13,241 bases of DNA from assembly GCA_002314435.1 (NCBI GenBank), contig DCFV01000046.1, positions 1 through 13,241 on the forward strand, given 5' to 3'. The position numbers and the translations under genes are program-made. The notes below the pieces were generated by a model. It made no database searches, was not told the DNA's origin, and saw only the letters and a program-made list of their open reading frames with translations. This DNA is from Acidobacteriaceae bacterium UBA1795 (GTDB taxonomy: Bacteria > Acidobacteriota > Terriglobia > Terriglobales > Acidobacteriaceae). Position 1 is the stretch's first letter. Each line of letters starts with the position of its first letter. This document shows positions 6,023 to 11,918 of the stretch, piece after piece.

Positions 6023-7021
6023 CTACTTCAGGTTGTAGACGACCTCGAGTTCTTTCTGAGCCAAGGCCTCCGGCAACGGAGCGTAGGACAACGCGCTCAC
6101 TTCGCCTTCGCCCGACTTGATCAACCAGCTCAGCAGGTCCTTCAGCACCTTGCGGTTCTCGGCGTTCGATCCCTGCGTAGGAATCAGCAGGTAGGTGAAG
6201 CTCGATATCGGGTAGGCATTTGCACCTGGAGCATTGGTGATGGAAACGCGGAAGTCGGCAGGAATCTTGGCACCGGCCGCAGCCTCAGTCACGCTCTGGA
6301 TCGAAGCGGTCACCCAGTTGCCAGCTGCATTCTTCACCGATCCGTAGGCGATCTTGTTCTGCAGCGCGTAAATCAGTTCCACGTAGCCGATGGCGCCGGG
6401 CATCTGGCGCACTAAGCCTGCCACGCCTTCGTTGCCCTTGCCGCCCACACCAGCCGGCCAGCTGGGTGAAGTACCCTTGCCGGGGCCGCCCGCCCATTCT
6501 TTGCTCACCTTGCTGAGGTAGTCAGTAAAGATAAAGCTCGTGCCCGAGCCATCCGAGCGGTGCACGACAATGATCTTCTGATCCGGCAGCTTGGCGCCCG
6601 GATTGTCCTTCGCGATACGGGCGTCATTCCAGTTGGAGATTTTGCCCAAGTAGATGTCGGCCAGCACATCGCCCGAGAACTTGATTTGCGCCACTCCAGG
6701 CACGTTGTACACCGGAACCACTGCGCCCAGCACCGTAGGAATGTGCAGCAGCTTCACCTTCGACGAAGCCAGCATCTCGTCGGTCATCGGCATGTCCGAC
6801 GCGCCAAAGTCCACCAGCCCTGCCGTTACCTGGCGGATGCCGCCACCCGAGCCGATTGACTGGTAGTTCACTTCCACGCCCTGGTGTGCAGCGCTGTACT
6901 CGCTGAACCACTTGGAATAGATCGGGTAGGGGAAGGTAGCGCCCGCACCGGTCAGCTTCTGAGCCTGGGCCGCGCTCACGGCCAGCACAATCAATGCAAT
7001 GACAAGCAAAGTCTTTTTCAC
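6023..7021 (-). CDS. pstS: Periplasmic phosphate-binding protein PstS
   Basis: From the GTG at 7019-7021 the product is 332 aa and begins with a Sec signal peptide: MKKTLL, a hydrophobic core, and a likely signal peptidase I cut after AQA (residue 20). Phosphate-binding landmarks follow: GAGATFPYPIY (25-35), SIGSGGGIRQ (55-64), DFGASDMPM (71-79) and RSDGSGTSFIF (155-165). These match the high-affinity phosphate receptor of the Pst ABC transporter. The frame is open 14 codons further 5', but AGGGAG lies 6 nt before this GTG and the signal peptide starts here. It follows phoR by 87 nt, implying control by PhoBR. pstC, pstA, pstB and phoU are not next to it: the gene is followed by a terminator and convergent cyaY. 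The transporter core must lie elsewhere in the genome. Confidence 0.93.
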   Translation of the reverse strand: MKKTLLVIALIVLAVSAAQAQKLTGAGATFPYPIYSKWFSEYSAAHQGVEVNYQSIGSGGGIRQVTAGLVDFGASDMPMTDEMLASSKVKLLHIPTVLGAVVPVYNVPGVAQIKFSGDVLADIYLGKISNWNDARIAKDNPGAKLPDQKIIVVHRSDGSGTSFIFTDYLSKVSKEWAGGPGKGTSPSWPAGVGGKGNEGVAGLVRQMPGAIGYVELIYALQNKIAYGSVKNAAGNWVTASIQSVTEAAAGAKIPADFRVSITNAPGANAYPISSFTYLLIPTQGSNAENRKVLKDLLSWLIKSGEGEVSALSYAPLPEALAQKELEVVYNLK

Positions 7022-7027
7022 GTCTAG

Positions 7028-7033
7028 CTCCCT
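7028..7033 (-). promoter_or_regulatory. Shine-Dalgarno fixing the pstS GTG start
   Basis: Minus-strand AGGGAG lies 6 nt before the GTG at 7021 and directly precedes the signal-peptide coding sequence. The upstream in-frame start at 7063 has no comparable site, and it would place a non-typical 14-residue extension in front of the signal peptide. Confidence 0.7.
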
Positions 7034-7034
7034 A

Positions 7035-7103
7035 GCAAAATGAATGCCGAGAATGATTGTCAACGCGCAATGTTAAGGGCGTTTGAACGAAACGAAATTT
7101 CGT
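7035..7103 (-). promoter_or_regulatory. phoR-pstS intergenic control region
   Basis: A perfect -35 hexamer TTGACA lies on the minus strand at 7058-7063. No good -10 is found 16-18 nt downstream (ATTTTG/TTTTGC/TTTGCT), which suggests activator dependence. Upstream are the repeated units TTAACAT and TTGACAA and a 12-bp palindrome ACGAAATTTCGT (7092-7103) just after the phoR stop. A PhoB box is expected here, but the repeats do not have the 11-bp spacing of the E. coli Pho box, so none is claimed. Confidence 0.35.
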
Positions 7104-7108
7104 GACTC

Positions 7109-8536
7109 TTAACCTGCGTCTTCTTCAGGAACATCAGTAGCTGCAAGCTCTTGCGCTTGGGTGCGCTGCGCCCGCGGAAGTGTGAAATGAAATGCAGCAC
7201 CCGCGCCTAACTCGCTTTCCACCCAGGCGCGCCCTCCATGCACCTCCACAATGTGCTTCACAATCGCCAGCCCTAACCCCGTTCCTCCCGATTCACGTGA
7301 ACGCGCCTTGTCCACACGATAGAAACGCTCAAAGATCCGGTCAAGGTGCTCCGAAGCGATGCCCGGCCCAAAGTCCTGTACAAAGAACTCAACTTCTCCT
7401 TCCCGCCTCCGTGCCCCAACTACAATACGCTTGCCTCCCTTGCCGTATTTGAGCGCATTTTCGACCAAGTTGCCGAACACCTGGTTCATGGCATCGGGAT
7501 CCGCCTCGACCAGCAGATCGGGAGCGCCCGCAGACTCCAGTTCCACGCCCGAGTCCACCACGATGCCACCCAGCGACTCGATCGCATCCTGCACCAGCGC
7601 GGAGGCCAGCATGGGGCGCGCGGTGAGTCGATAGTCCGGGCTCTCCACGCTGGCCAGCGCCAGCAGATCCTCGGTCAGCCGACTCATGCGACTCGCATTT
7701 TTCTGGATGATACCCAGAAACTCGCGCGACGTCTCCGGGTTTGGGCTGGGATCCTCCACCAGCGTCTCCACATAGCCCTGAATCGACGTTAATGGCGTTC
7801 GCAGCTCGTGGCTTACATTGGCAATAAAGTCCCGCCGCGACTTCTCTGCCGCTTCCACGCGCGACACATCATGCAGCACGGCCAGCGCGCCTCCACTCGG
7901 AAGCGGCGCAGCGTTGATCTCAAAGATGCATCCAGGTGACAGTGAGCTCGCACGCCCCGAGCGCATCTCGCCCTGCTCCAGCGCACCTTTCACGCAGGCC
8001 AATAGTTCCGGGTCGCGCACGGAGTGTACCAGCGGCCGCCCCACACGAATCTGCGTGCCGGCCATGCGCTGCATCACGGCATTGGACCATCGCACCTGCC
8101 CCTCGCGTGTCACAGCAACCACGGCTTCCTGCATCGAGTCCAGCATCGTCGCCAGTTCATGGCGGCGGCTCTCCAACTCGGCGAAGTTCTGACCCAGCCG
8201 TTCTGCCGTCTGGTTCAGCGCCGCTTCCATGGTCGAAAGCTCATCGCCGTCAGCGCCGTCCAGTCTCGCGCTCAGGTCGCCCTGCGCAATGCGCCGCGCA
8301 AACGCCACCACGCGCTGCAGCCGCGCGGAGATACTGCTCGCCGCCCAAGCAGCCAGTGGCAGAGCCAGTAGCAGGGCCAGCGCACCAGCCCAGAGCGCCT
8401 CGCGCACGTGCATGTTCAGAGTCTCTCCCGGCGTGTGCTCCACAAAAAGGCGAAGGAGCAACTCCATCACCGCTGTCTGGAAGAGCAGCAGAAACACAAA
8501 CAGCGCCAACAGCTTGGTAAACACTTTGCGGGTCAA
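7109..8536 (-). CDS. phoR: Phosphate-regulon-type sensor histidine kinase PhoR
   Basis: The 475-aa inner-membrane kinase has two membrane segments (about 8-31 and 47-66) with only a short loop between them, a HAMP-like linker (68-120), a PAS domain (about 125-225), and a HisKA domain with the H-box FIANVSHELRTPL, phospho-acceptor His 243. The ATPase domain has the N-box around NLVENALKY (356-364), G1 DFGPGI (388-393), F-box FERFYRVD (402-409) and G2 GGTGLGLAI (417-425). A very small periplasmic loop fits PhoR, which senses the Pst/PhoU state rather than an external ligand. The start is TTG at 8534-8536 with GAGCAGG 6 nt upstream. It lies 27 nt after phoB, so both are co-transcribed. All catalytic boxes are intact, so it should be active. 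Confidence 0.92.
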   Translation of the reverse strand: MTRKVFTKLLALFVFLLLFQTAVMELLLRLFVEHTPGETLNMHVREALWAGALALLLALPLAAWAASSISARLQRVVAFARRIAQGDLSARLDGADGDELSTMEAALNQTAERLGQNFAELESRRHELATMLDSMQEAVVAVTREGQVRWSNAVMQRMAGTQIRVGRPLVHSVRDPELLACVKGALEQGEMRSGRASSLSPGCIFEINAAPLPSGGALAVLHDVSRVEAAEKSRRDFIANVSHELRTPLTSIQGYVETLVEDPSPNPETSREFLGIIQKNASRMSRLTEDLLALASVESPDYRLTARPMLASALVQDAIESLGGIVVDSGVELESAGAPDLLVEADPDAMNQVFGNLVENALKYGKGGKRIVVGARRREGEVEFFVQDFGPGIASEHLDRIFERFYRVDKARSRESGGTGLGLAIVKHIVEVHGGRAWVESELGAGAAFHFTLPRAQRTQAQELAATDVPEEDAG

Positions 8537-8563
8537 CGGGGGCCTGCTCGCGTGCGTTCGGCG

Positions 8564-9262
8564 TTATTCGCCTTTGGGGATTTCGAAGCGGTAGCCCGCG
8601 CCACGCACCGTCTTCAGGTAACGCGGGTTCTCCGGATCGATCTCGATTTTCTCACGAATTCGGCGCACGTAAACGTCCACTGAGCGCGGCGTCACAAACC
8701 GGGCATCGCCCCACACCGCGTCCAGCAAATGGTCGCGGCTGAATACGCGCCCAGGGTGCCGCGCCAGATAGTCCAGCAGCCTAAACTCGGTCGCCGTCGT
8801 TGTCGTCAGTTCGCCGCGCACCTTCAGTTGCATGGCGTTCGCATCTATAATCACTTCCTCAAAGCTGATCACCGAAGGCATCGTGGGCCGCTCGAACCGC
8901 CGCAGAACCGCCTTGACACGCGCCACCAGTTCGCGCGTGGCAAAAGGCTTCGTAATGTAGTCGTCCGCGCCCAGTTCCAAACCAAGCACGCGGTCGTTCT
9001 CCCCGGCCCGCGCGGTCAGAAAAATGATCGGAATCGTCGACAGTCCAGAGTGGCTGCGCAAGCGTCGGCACACGTCCAGCCCGTCGCCACCGGGCACCAT
9101 GATGTCCAGCAGAAACAGCGCTGGTGGCTGCCGCTCGGCGTCGGGAATCAGGTTGGTGGGGGTGTGAAACAGCCGCGTCGCAAAGCCCGCTGCTTCCAGG
9201 TGATGCTGCACAAGCCGCGCAATGTCAGTTTCATCTTCCAGTACAAATACGGTTTGGCTCAA
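8564..9262 (-). CDS. phoB: Phosphate-regulon-type response regulator PhoB (OmpR family)
   Basis: The product from TTG at 9260-9262 is 232 aa, the usual PhoB length. The receiver domain shows the acidic pair in LEDETD, phospho-acceptor Asp 53 in LLDIMVPGGDG, Thr 83 in IIFLTARA and Lys 105 in ITKPF. A winged-helix DNA-binding domain follows (about 132-232), with the typical RHPGRVFSRDHLLDAVWG, RSVDVYVRRIREKI and TVRGAGYRFE segments. The frame is also open to a GTG at 9313, adding 17 residues, but that start has no ribosome site, whereas the TTG has AAGGGG 8 nt upstream. It is paired with phoR and pstS, which supports regulation of phosphate-starvation genes; another OmpR-type role is less likely. 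Confidence 0.92.
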   Translation of the reverse strand: MSQTVFVLEDETDIARLVQHHLEAAGFATRLFHTPTNLIPDAERQPPALFLLDIMVPGGDGLDVCRRLRSHSGLSTIPIIFLTARAGENDRVLGLELGADDYITKPFATRELVARVKAVLRRFERPTMPSVISFEEVIIDANAMQLKVRGELTTTTATEFRLLDYLARHPGRVFSRDHLLDAVWGDARFVTPRSVDVYVRRIREKIEIDPENPRYLKTVRGAGYRFEIPKGE

Positions 9263-9270
9263 CCGGTCTG

Positions 9271-9276
9271 CCCCTT
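9271..9276 (-). promoter_or_regulatory. Shine-Dalgarno favouring the phoB TTG start
   Basis: Minus-strand AAGGGG is 8 nt before the TTG at 9262, right where the conserved receiver domain begins. This outweighs the upstream GTG at 9313. Confidence 0.6.
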
Positions 9277-9339
9277 GGCGGGCGGCCACAGATTGGGTTG
9301 GAGTTGGCCGCACGAAACTGTGAACAGACTACTGCACCG

Positions 9340-9375
9340 AGGCAAATAGATTGCAAACTTTTGATGAATTTGCCT
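9340..9375. repeat. Inverted repeat AGGCAAAT...ATTTGCCT upstream of phoB
   Basis: Perfect 8-bp arms at 9340-9347 and 9368-9375 are separated by 20 nt. They lie between the divergent phoB and aquaporin genes, 78-113 nt upstream of the phoB TTG. A weak candidate -35 (TTGCAA, minus strand) lies between the arms. It may be a regulator site or a hairpin. Confidence 0.4.
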
Positions 9376-9582
9376 GGCGCATCGCTACCAGAGCGACCAA
9401 GTTAGCTACCGCATTCCCCTTGACGCTACCGAGTACTCCCTGCCAAACTCTATGCCAGTTTTCGGACCCGACTTTCGTGGTTCACCACTGACACAGCATC
9501 CCACTTGCCGTGTAGACACTGGCGTCATGCAGGATCCCTGCGTGTCCCAGGGCAAACTCGAAGCATCTCGACAGGAGAATCC
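9376..9582. other. Intergenic leader upstream of the aquaporin gene
   Basis: No gene is apparent. TTGACG at about 9420 resembles a -35, but no matching -10 is seen at the right distance. GCAGG-ATC-CCTGC (9529-9541) is a small palindrome in the probable 5' UTR. The aquaporin ribosome site AGGAG is at 9573-9577. Confidence 0.35.
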
Positions 9583-10263
9583 ATGAAGAAGTACGTTGCG
9601 GAGTTGATAGGCACGTTCATCCTTGTGCTCTTTGGCTGTGGCACAGCCGTGGTGGCAGGGGCCAAAGTTGGCATCCTCGGCATCGCCTTCGCCTTTGGTT
9701 TTGCGCTCATCGGCGCGGCGTATGGCATAGGCCCCATCTCCGGCTGTCACATTAACCCAGCCGTCAGCTTGGGCGTCTGGGCTGCGGGCCGCATGAAAAT
9801 AGGCGACTTGATCGGCTATTGGATCGGCCAGTTCGCCGGAGCCATCCTAGCCGCGCTGATTCTCGCAATCATCGCCGGCGGCGTAGGCGGCTTCGATATC
9901 CACGCCAGCGGCCTTGGACAGAACGGCTGGGGCGCTGGCTACCAGGGCGGATATAGCCTCGGCGCTGCATTTACTTTTGAGTTCGTCGCTACTCTCATTT
10001 TCGTCATAGTGATTCTCGGCTCCACGCAGAAGGCCGCGCCGGCTGGATTTGCCGGCCTGGCCATTGGCATCACACTGGTGGTGATCCACATCTTTGGCAT
10101 CTACATCACCGGTGTCAGTGTGAACCCGGCGCGTAGCCTCGGCCCTGCGTTGATGGTGGGTGGCACCGCTCTTTCGCAGGTGTGGCTCTTCCTGCTGGCA
10201 CCTAGCGCAGGCGGCCTCGTCGCCGGCATCCTGTTCCGCGGCAAGATGCTCGAAGCCGAATAA
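9583..10263 (+). CDS. aqpZ: Aquaporin (AqpZ-type water channel)
   Basis: The 226-aa product starts at ATG 9583 with AGGAG 5 nt upstream and begins with a membrane segment (AELIGTFILVLFGCG). Six membrane helices and the two half-helix NPA boxes are present: HINPAVS (NPA 58-60) and SVNPARS (NPA 181-183). Selectivity-filter positions aligned with E. coli AqpZ (Phe43, His174, Thr183, Arg189) are Phe 38, His 169, Val 178 and Arg 184. His and Arg argue for an orthodox water channel, not a glycerol facilitator, while Val in place of Thr is a difference. The length matches AqpZ (231 aa). It is monocistronic, on the plus strand, and followed by its own terminator. It would allow rapid water flux across the inner membrane during osmotic change. 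Confidence 0.92.
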   Translation: MKKYVAELIGTFILVLFGCGTAVVAGAKVGILGIAFAFGFALIGAAYGIGPISGCHINPAVSLGVWAAGRMKIGDLIGYWIGQFAGAILAALILAIIAGGVGGFDIHASGLGQNGWGAGYQGGYSLGAAFTFEFVATLIFVIVILGSTQKAAPAGFAGLAIGITLVVIHIFGIYITGVSVNPARSLGPALMVGGTALSQVWLFLLAPSAGGLVAGILFRGKMLEAE

Positions 10264-10273
10264 CACGAAGGGT

Positions 10274-10320
10274 CCGGGAAACCGCAGGTGCTTCATCGCG
10301 GTTCCCGGGCTTCTCTTTTA
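10274..10320 (+). terminator. Intrinsic terminator after the aquaporin gene
   Basis: CCGGGAAACCGC (10274-10285) pairs with GCGGTTCCCGG (10298-10308), with one bulged A, followed by the pyrimidine-rich tail CTTCTCTTTTA. It begins 10 nt after the aquaporin stop. The convergent methyltransferase gene ends within the tail (TAA at 10318-10320), so the hairpin may serve both genes. Confidence 0.8.
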
Positions 10321-11070
10321 CTTTGTGCACGCCACAAACCGGAGCCGCACGTAGTCGGCCACCCAGTTCCCTTCCTCGTCGCGCAACGCGCGTGCAGCCA
10401 GTTCCACAGTCTCCCGCATGACCGTTTCGCGCAATTCGCTGGGCACAGCGTCGATCACGCCACTGCGAAATGTGCGCAACCAAGCCTCCAACCCGCCCAC
10501 GGGCAACGGCGTGGGCCGCGGAATCAGCGCCATTCGTTCCACATGGAACGCTGCTCGCTCCATTCGGCGGGTGTAGGTTTCCGAAGTGGGATAGTAATTC
10601 ACCTCATCTTCGAGATGGCTCAGGCTGTATCGCGCCAGCACGGCGAGCAGCGCCACGCGAATCGCCGCAATGTTGCCATGGCCACCCATCTCCGCCACAA
10701 AGCGCCCGCCCGGCTTCAGAATTCGATGCACCTCTGCGAGCATCGCGTCCTGATCGCGCACCCAGTGCAGCGCGGCGTTCGAAAACACCGCGTCGAACGC
10801 GCTGTTGACGAATGGAAGCGCCTCGGCGCTCGCAAGTTCTACTGCCAATCCGCGCACACGCGCCGCTGCTAGCATCTGCGGCGAAGTATCCACTCCCTGC
10901 ACTACGGCGCCGGTTGCCGCAAGCCGCTCCGTCAGCTGTCCATCGCCACAACCCAGATCGAGAATCCGCTCGCCCTGCTGCGGCGCAAGCCATTCTATGA
11001 CGCCATTCGCCAGCCCATGCACGAATGCGCCGTTCCGCCCGTACGACGGCGGGTCCCAGGTCTGCGTCAC
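10318..11070 (-). CDS. Class I SAM-dependent methyltransferase (Tam-like)
   Basis: The 250-aa cytoplasmic protein has the methyltransferase Rossmann motifs in order: motif I ILDLGCGDGQL (36-46), motif II GVDTSPQML with acidic Asp 61 (59-67), SAEALPF (81-87), FDAVFSNAALHWV (92-104) and LKPGGRFV (118-125). The SNAALHWV segment and overall layout resemble trans-aconitate 2-methyltransferase (Tam) and its many relatives. Several essential residues of true Tam cannot be judged from sequence alone, so the substrate is left open. The start is GTG with AGGAG 6 nt upstream; the overlapping ATG one base away reads straight into TGA and is excluded. It is separated from bshB1 by 108 nt holding its own putative promoter, and converges on the aquaporin gene. 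Confidence 0.85.
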   Translation of the reverse strand: MTQTWDPPSYGRNGAFVHGLANGVIEWLAPQQGERILDLGCGDGQLTERLAATGAVVQGVDTSPQMLAAARVRGLAVELASAEALPFVNSAFDAVFSNAALHWVRDQDAMLAEVHRILKPGGRFVAEMGGHGNIAAIRVALLAVLARYSLSHLEDEVNYYPTSETYTRRMERAAFHVERMALIPRPTPLPVGGLEAWLRTFRSGVIDAVPSELRETVMRETVELAARALRDEEGNWVADYVRLRFVACTK

Positions 11071-11094
11071 ATCAATCTCCTGATTCAGTTCTAC

Positions 11095-11143
11095 TGGAGG
11101 CAGATATATAACGCTAAGTTATTCTACTTTGAAATTGAATAAC
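11095..11143 (-). promoter_or_regulatory. Candidate promoter and inverted repeat before the methyltransferase gene
   Basis: This is an AT-rich island in otherwise GC-rich DNA. On the minus strand a TATATA-like -10 lies 17 nt after TTCAAA (-35-like). The arms GTTATTC (11118-11124) and GAATAAC (11137-11143) form a perfect 7-bp inverted repeat that covers the -35 side, so a regulator could bind here. Confidence 0.4.
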
Positions 11144-11178
11144 GATTACTTATACGGAACTTGCGCCTTCAAATTGCG

Positions 11179-11910
11179 TTAGATGGACTGCACCGGAACT
11201 AGTGTCAGGTCATCGATGAGGCCGACCTCCTTCTGCACGAAGGGTTCGCCGTACTTGACCCCGGCTAGCAGGCCATAATGCCGCGCTTCGGCGAAGGTGC
11301 GCTCGCGAATCTCTTCTTCGGGCACAAACAGGCCGTCCCCCGTAGGCTGCGTTGCGTATTGCGACTTGTATGCCATCAGTGAGGCGTGGCGCTGGTCGAT
11401 GAAGGGCGTAATGTCCACAATGAAGCTGGGACGCACGTCCGCATAGAGGCTCGCGTAGACGATCTTGAATGGCCGATAGGGAGGCAAGCCCGTTTCGACC
11501 TTCGTCAGCCCAGCTACGAAGCAAGCTTCGTAGCCTAAAGTAGCCACAATTGCGTGGTCAGGATGACGCGCCTGCCAGTAGGGCAGGATGACCACACGTG
11601 GCCTGAGTTCACGCAGCACGCGGGCAATCTTGATGCGGTTTTCGAGTGTATTTTCGACCGCGCCGTCAGGCAGATCGAGCGCCTGTCGCCAGCCCACACC
11701 GAGCAACAGGGCCGCCTCGACTGCTTCACGGCCCCGGTCTTCTGCAGTTCCGCGGGTACCCGCTTCGCCTTGCGTCAGATCGAGGATAGCCGTTCGCAAA
11801 CCGCGTGCCGCCATACGAAGCAGGGTGCCGCCGCAGGTCTGCTCCACGTCGTCGCGATGCGCCGCTATGGCCAGCACATCAGCCTGAAACTCAGCGGAAG
11901 CGTCGGCCAT
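11179..11910 (-). CDS. bshB1: BshB1-like LmbE/PIG-L family deacetylase (bacillithiol biosynthesis)
   Basis: The 243-aa product belongs to the zinc-dependent LmbE-like N-acetylglucosaminyl deacetylases. Visible hallmarks are LAIAAHRDDVEQTCGGTL (13-30), the DLTQGEAGTRGT segment (44-55), which is typical of BshB1, and RHPDHA (115-120). Zinc ligands by family alignment are His 18, Asp 21 and His 119; Asp 20 is the probable general base. BshB1 removes the acetyl group from GlcNAc-malate, the second step in bacillithiol synthesis between BshA and BshC, neither of which is in the window. The usual AHPDD reads AHRDD here. The start is ATG 11908-11910, 8 nt after the stop of the propeller gene, with a weak ribosome site, so translation is probably coupled to it. 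Another sugar-amide substrate is possible. Confidence 0.82.
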   Translation of the reverse strand: MADASAEFQADVLAIAAHRDDVEQTCGGTLLRMAARGLRTAILDLTQGEAGTRGTAEDRGREAVEAALLLGVGWRQALDLPDGAVENTLENRIKIARVLRELRPRVVILPYWQARHPDHAIVATLGYEACFVAGLTKVETGLPPYRPFKIVYASLYADVRPSFIVDITPFIDQRHASLMAYKSQYATQPTGDGLFVPEEEIRERTFAEARHYGLLAGVKYGEPFVQKEVGLIDDLTLVPVQSI

Positions 11911-11918
11911 AAGCGAAC

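Noticed and set aside
7035..7103. Classical PhoB box upstream of pstS
   Set aside because: No pair of CTGTCAT-like units with 11-bp spacing could be found on either strand.
7936..8520. Plus-strand frame of 194 codons antisense to phoR
   Set aside because: Pro/Ala/Arg/Ser-rich shadow of a kinase gene with full HisKA and ATPase motifs.
9263..9313. 17-residue N-terminal extension of PhoB from the GTG at 9313
   Set aside because: No ribosome site; the extension is outside the conserved receiver fold, and the TTG at 9262 has AAGGGG at good spacing. Not fully excluded.
8729..9349. Plus-strand frame of 206 codons antisense to phoB
   Set aside because: His/Arg/Gln-rich shadow; the response regulator on the minus strand is intact.
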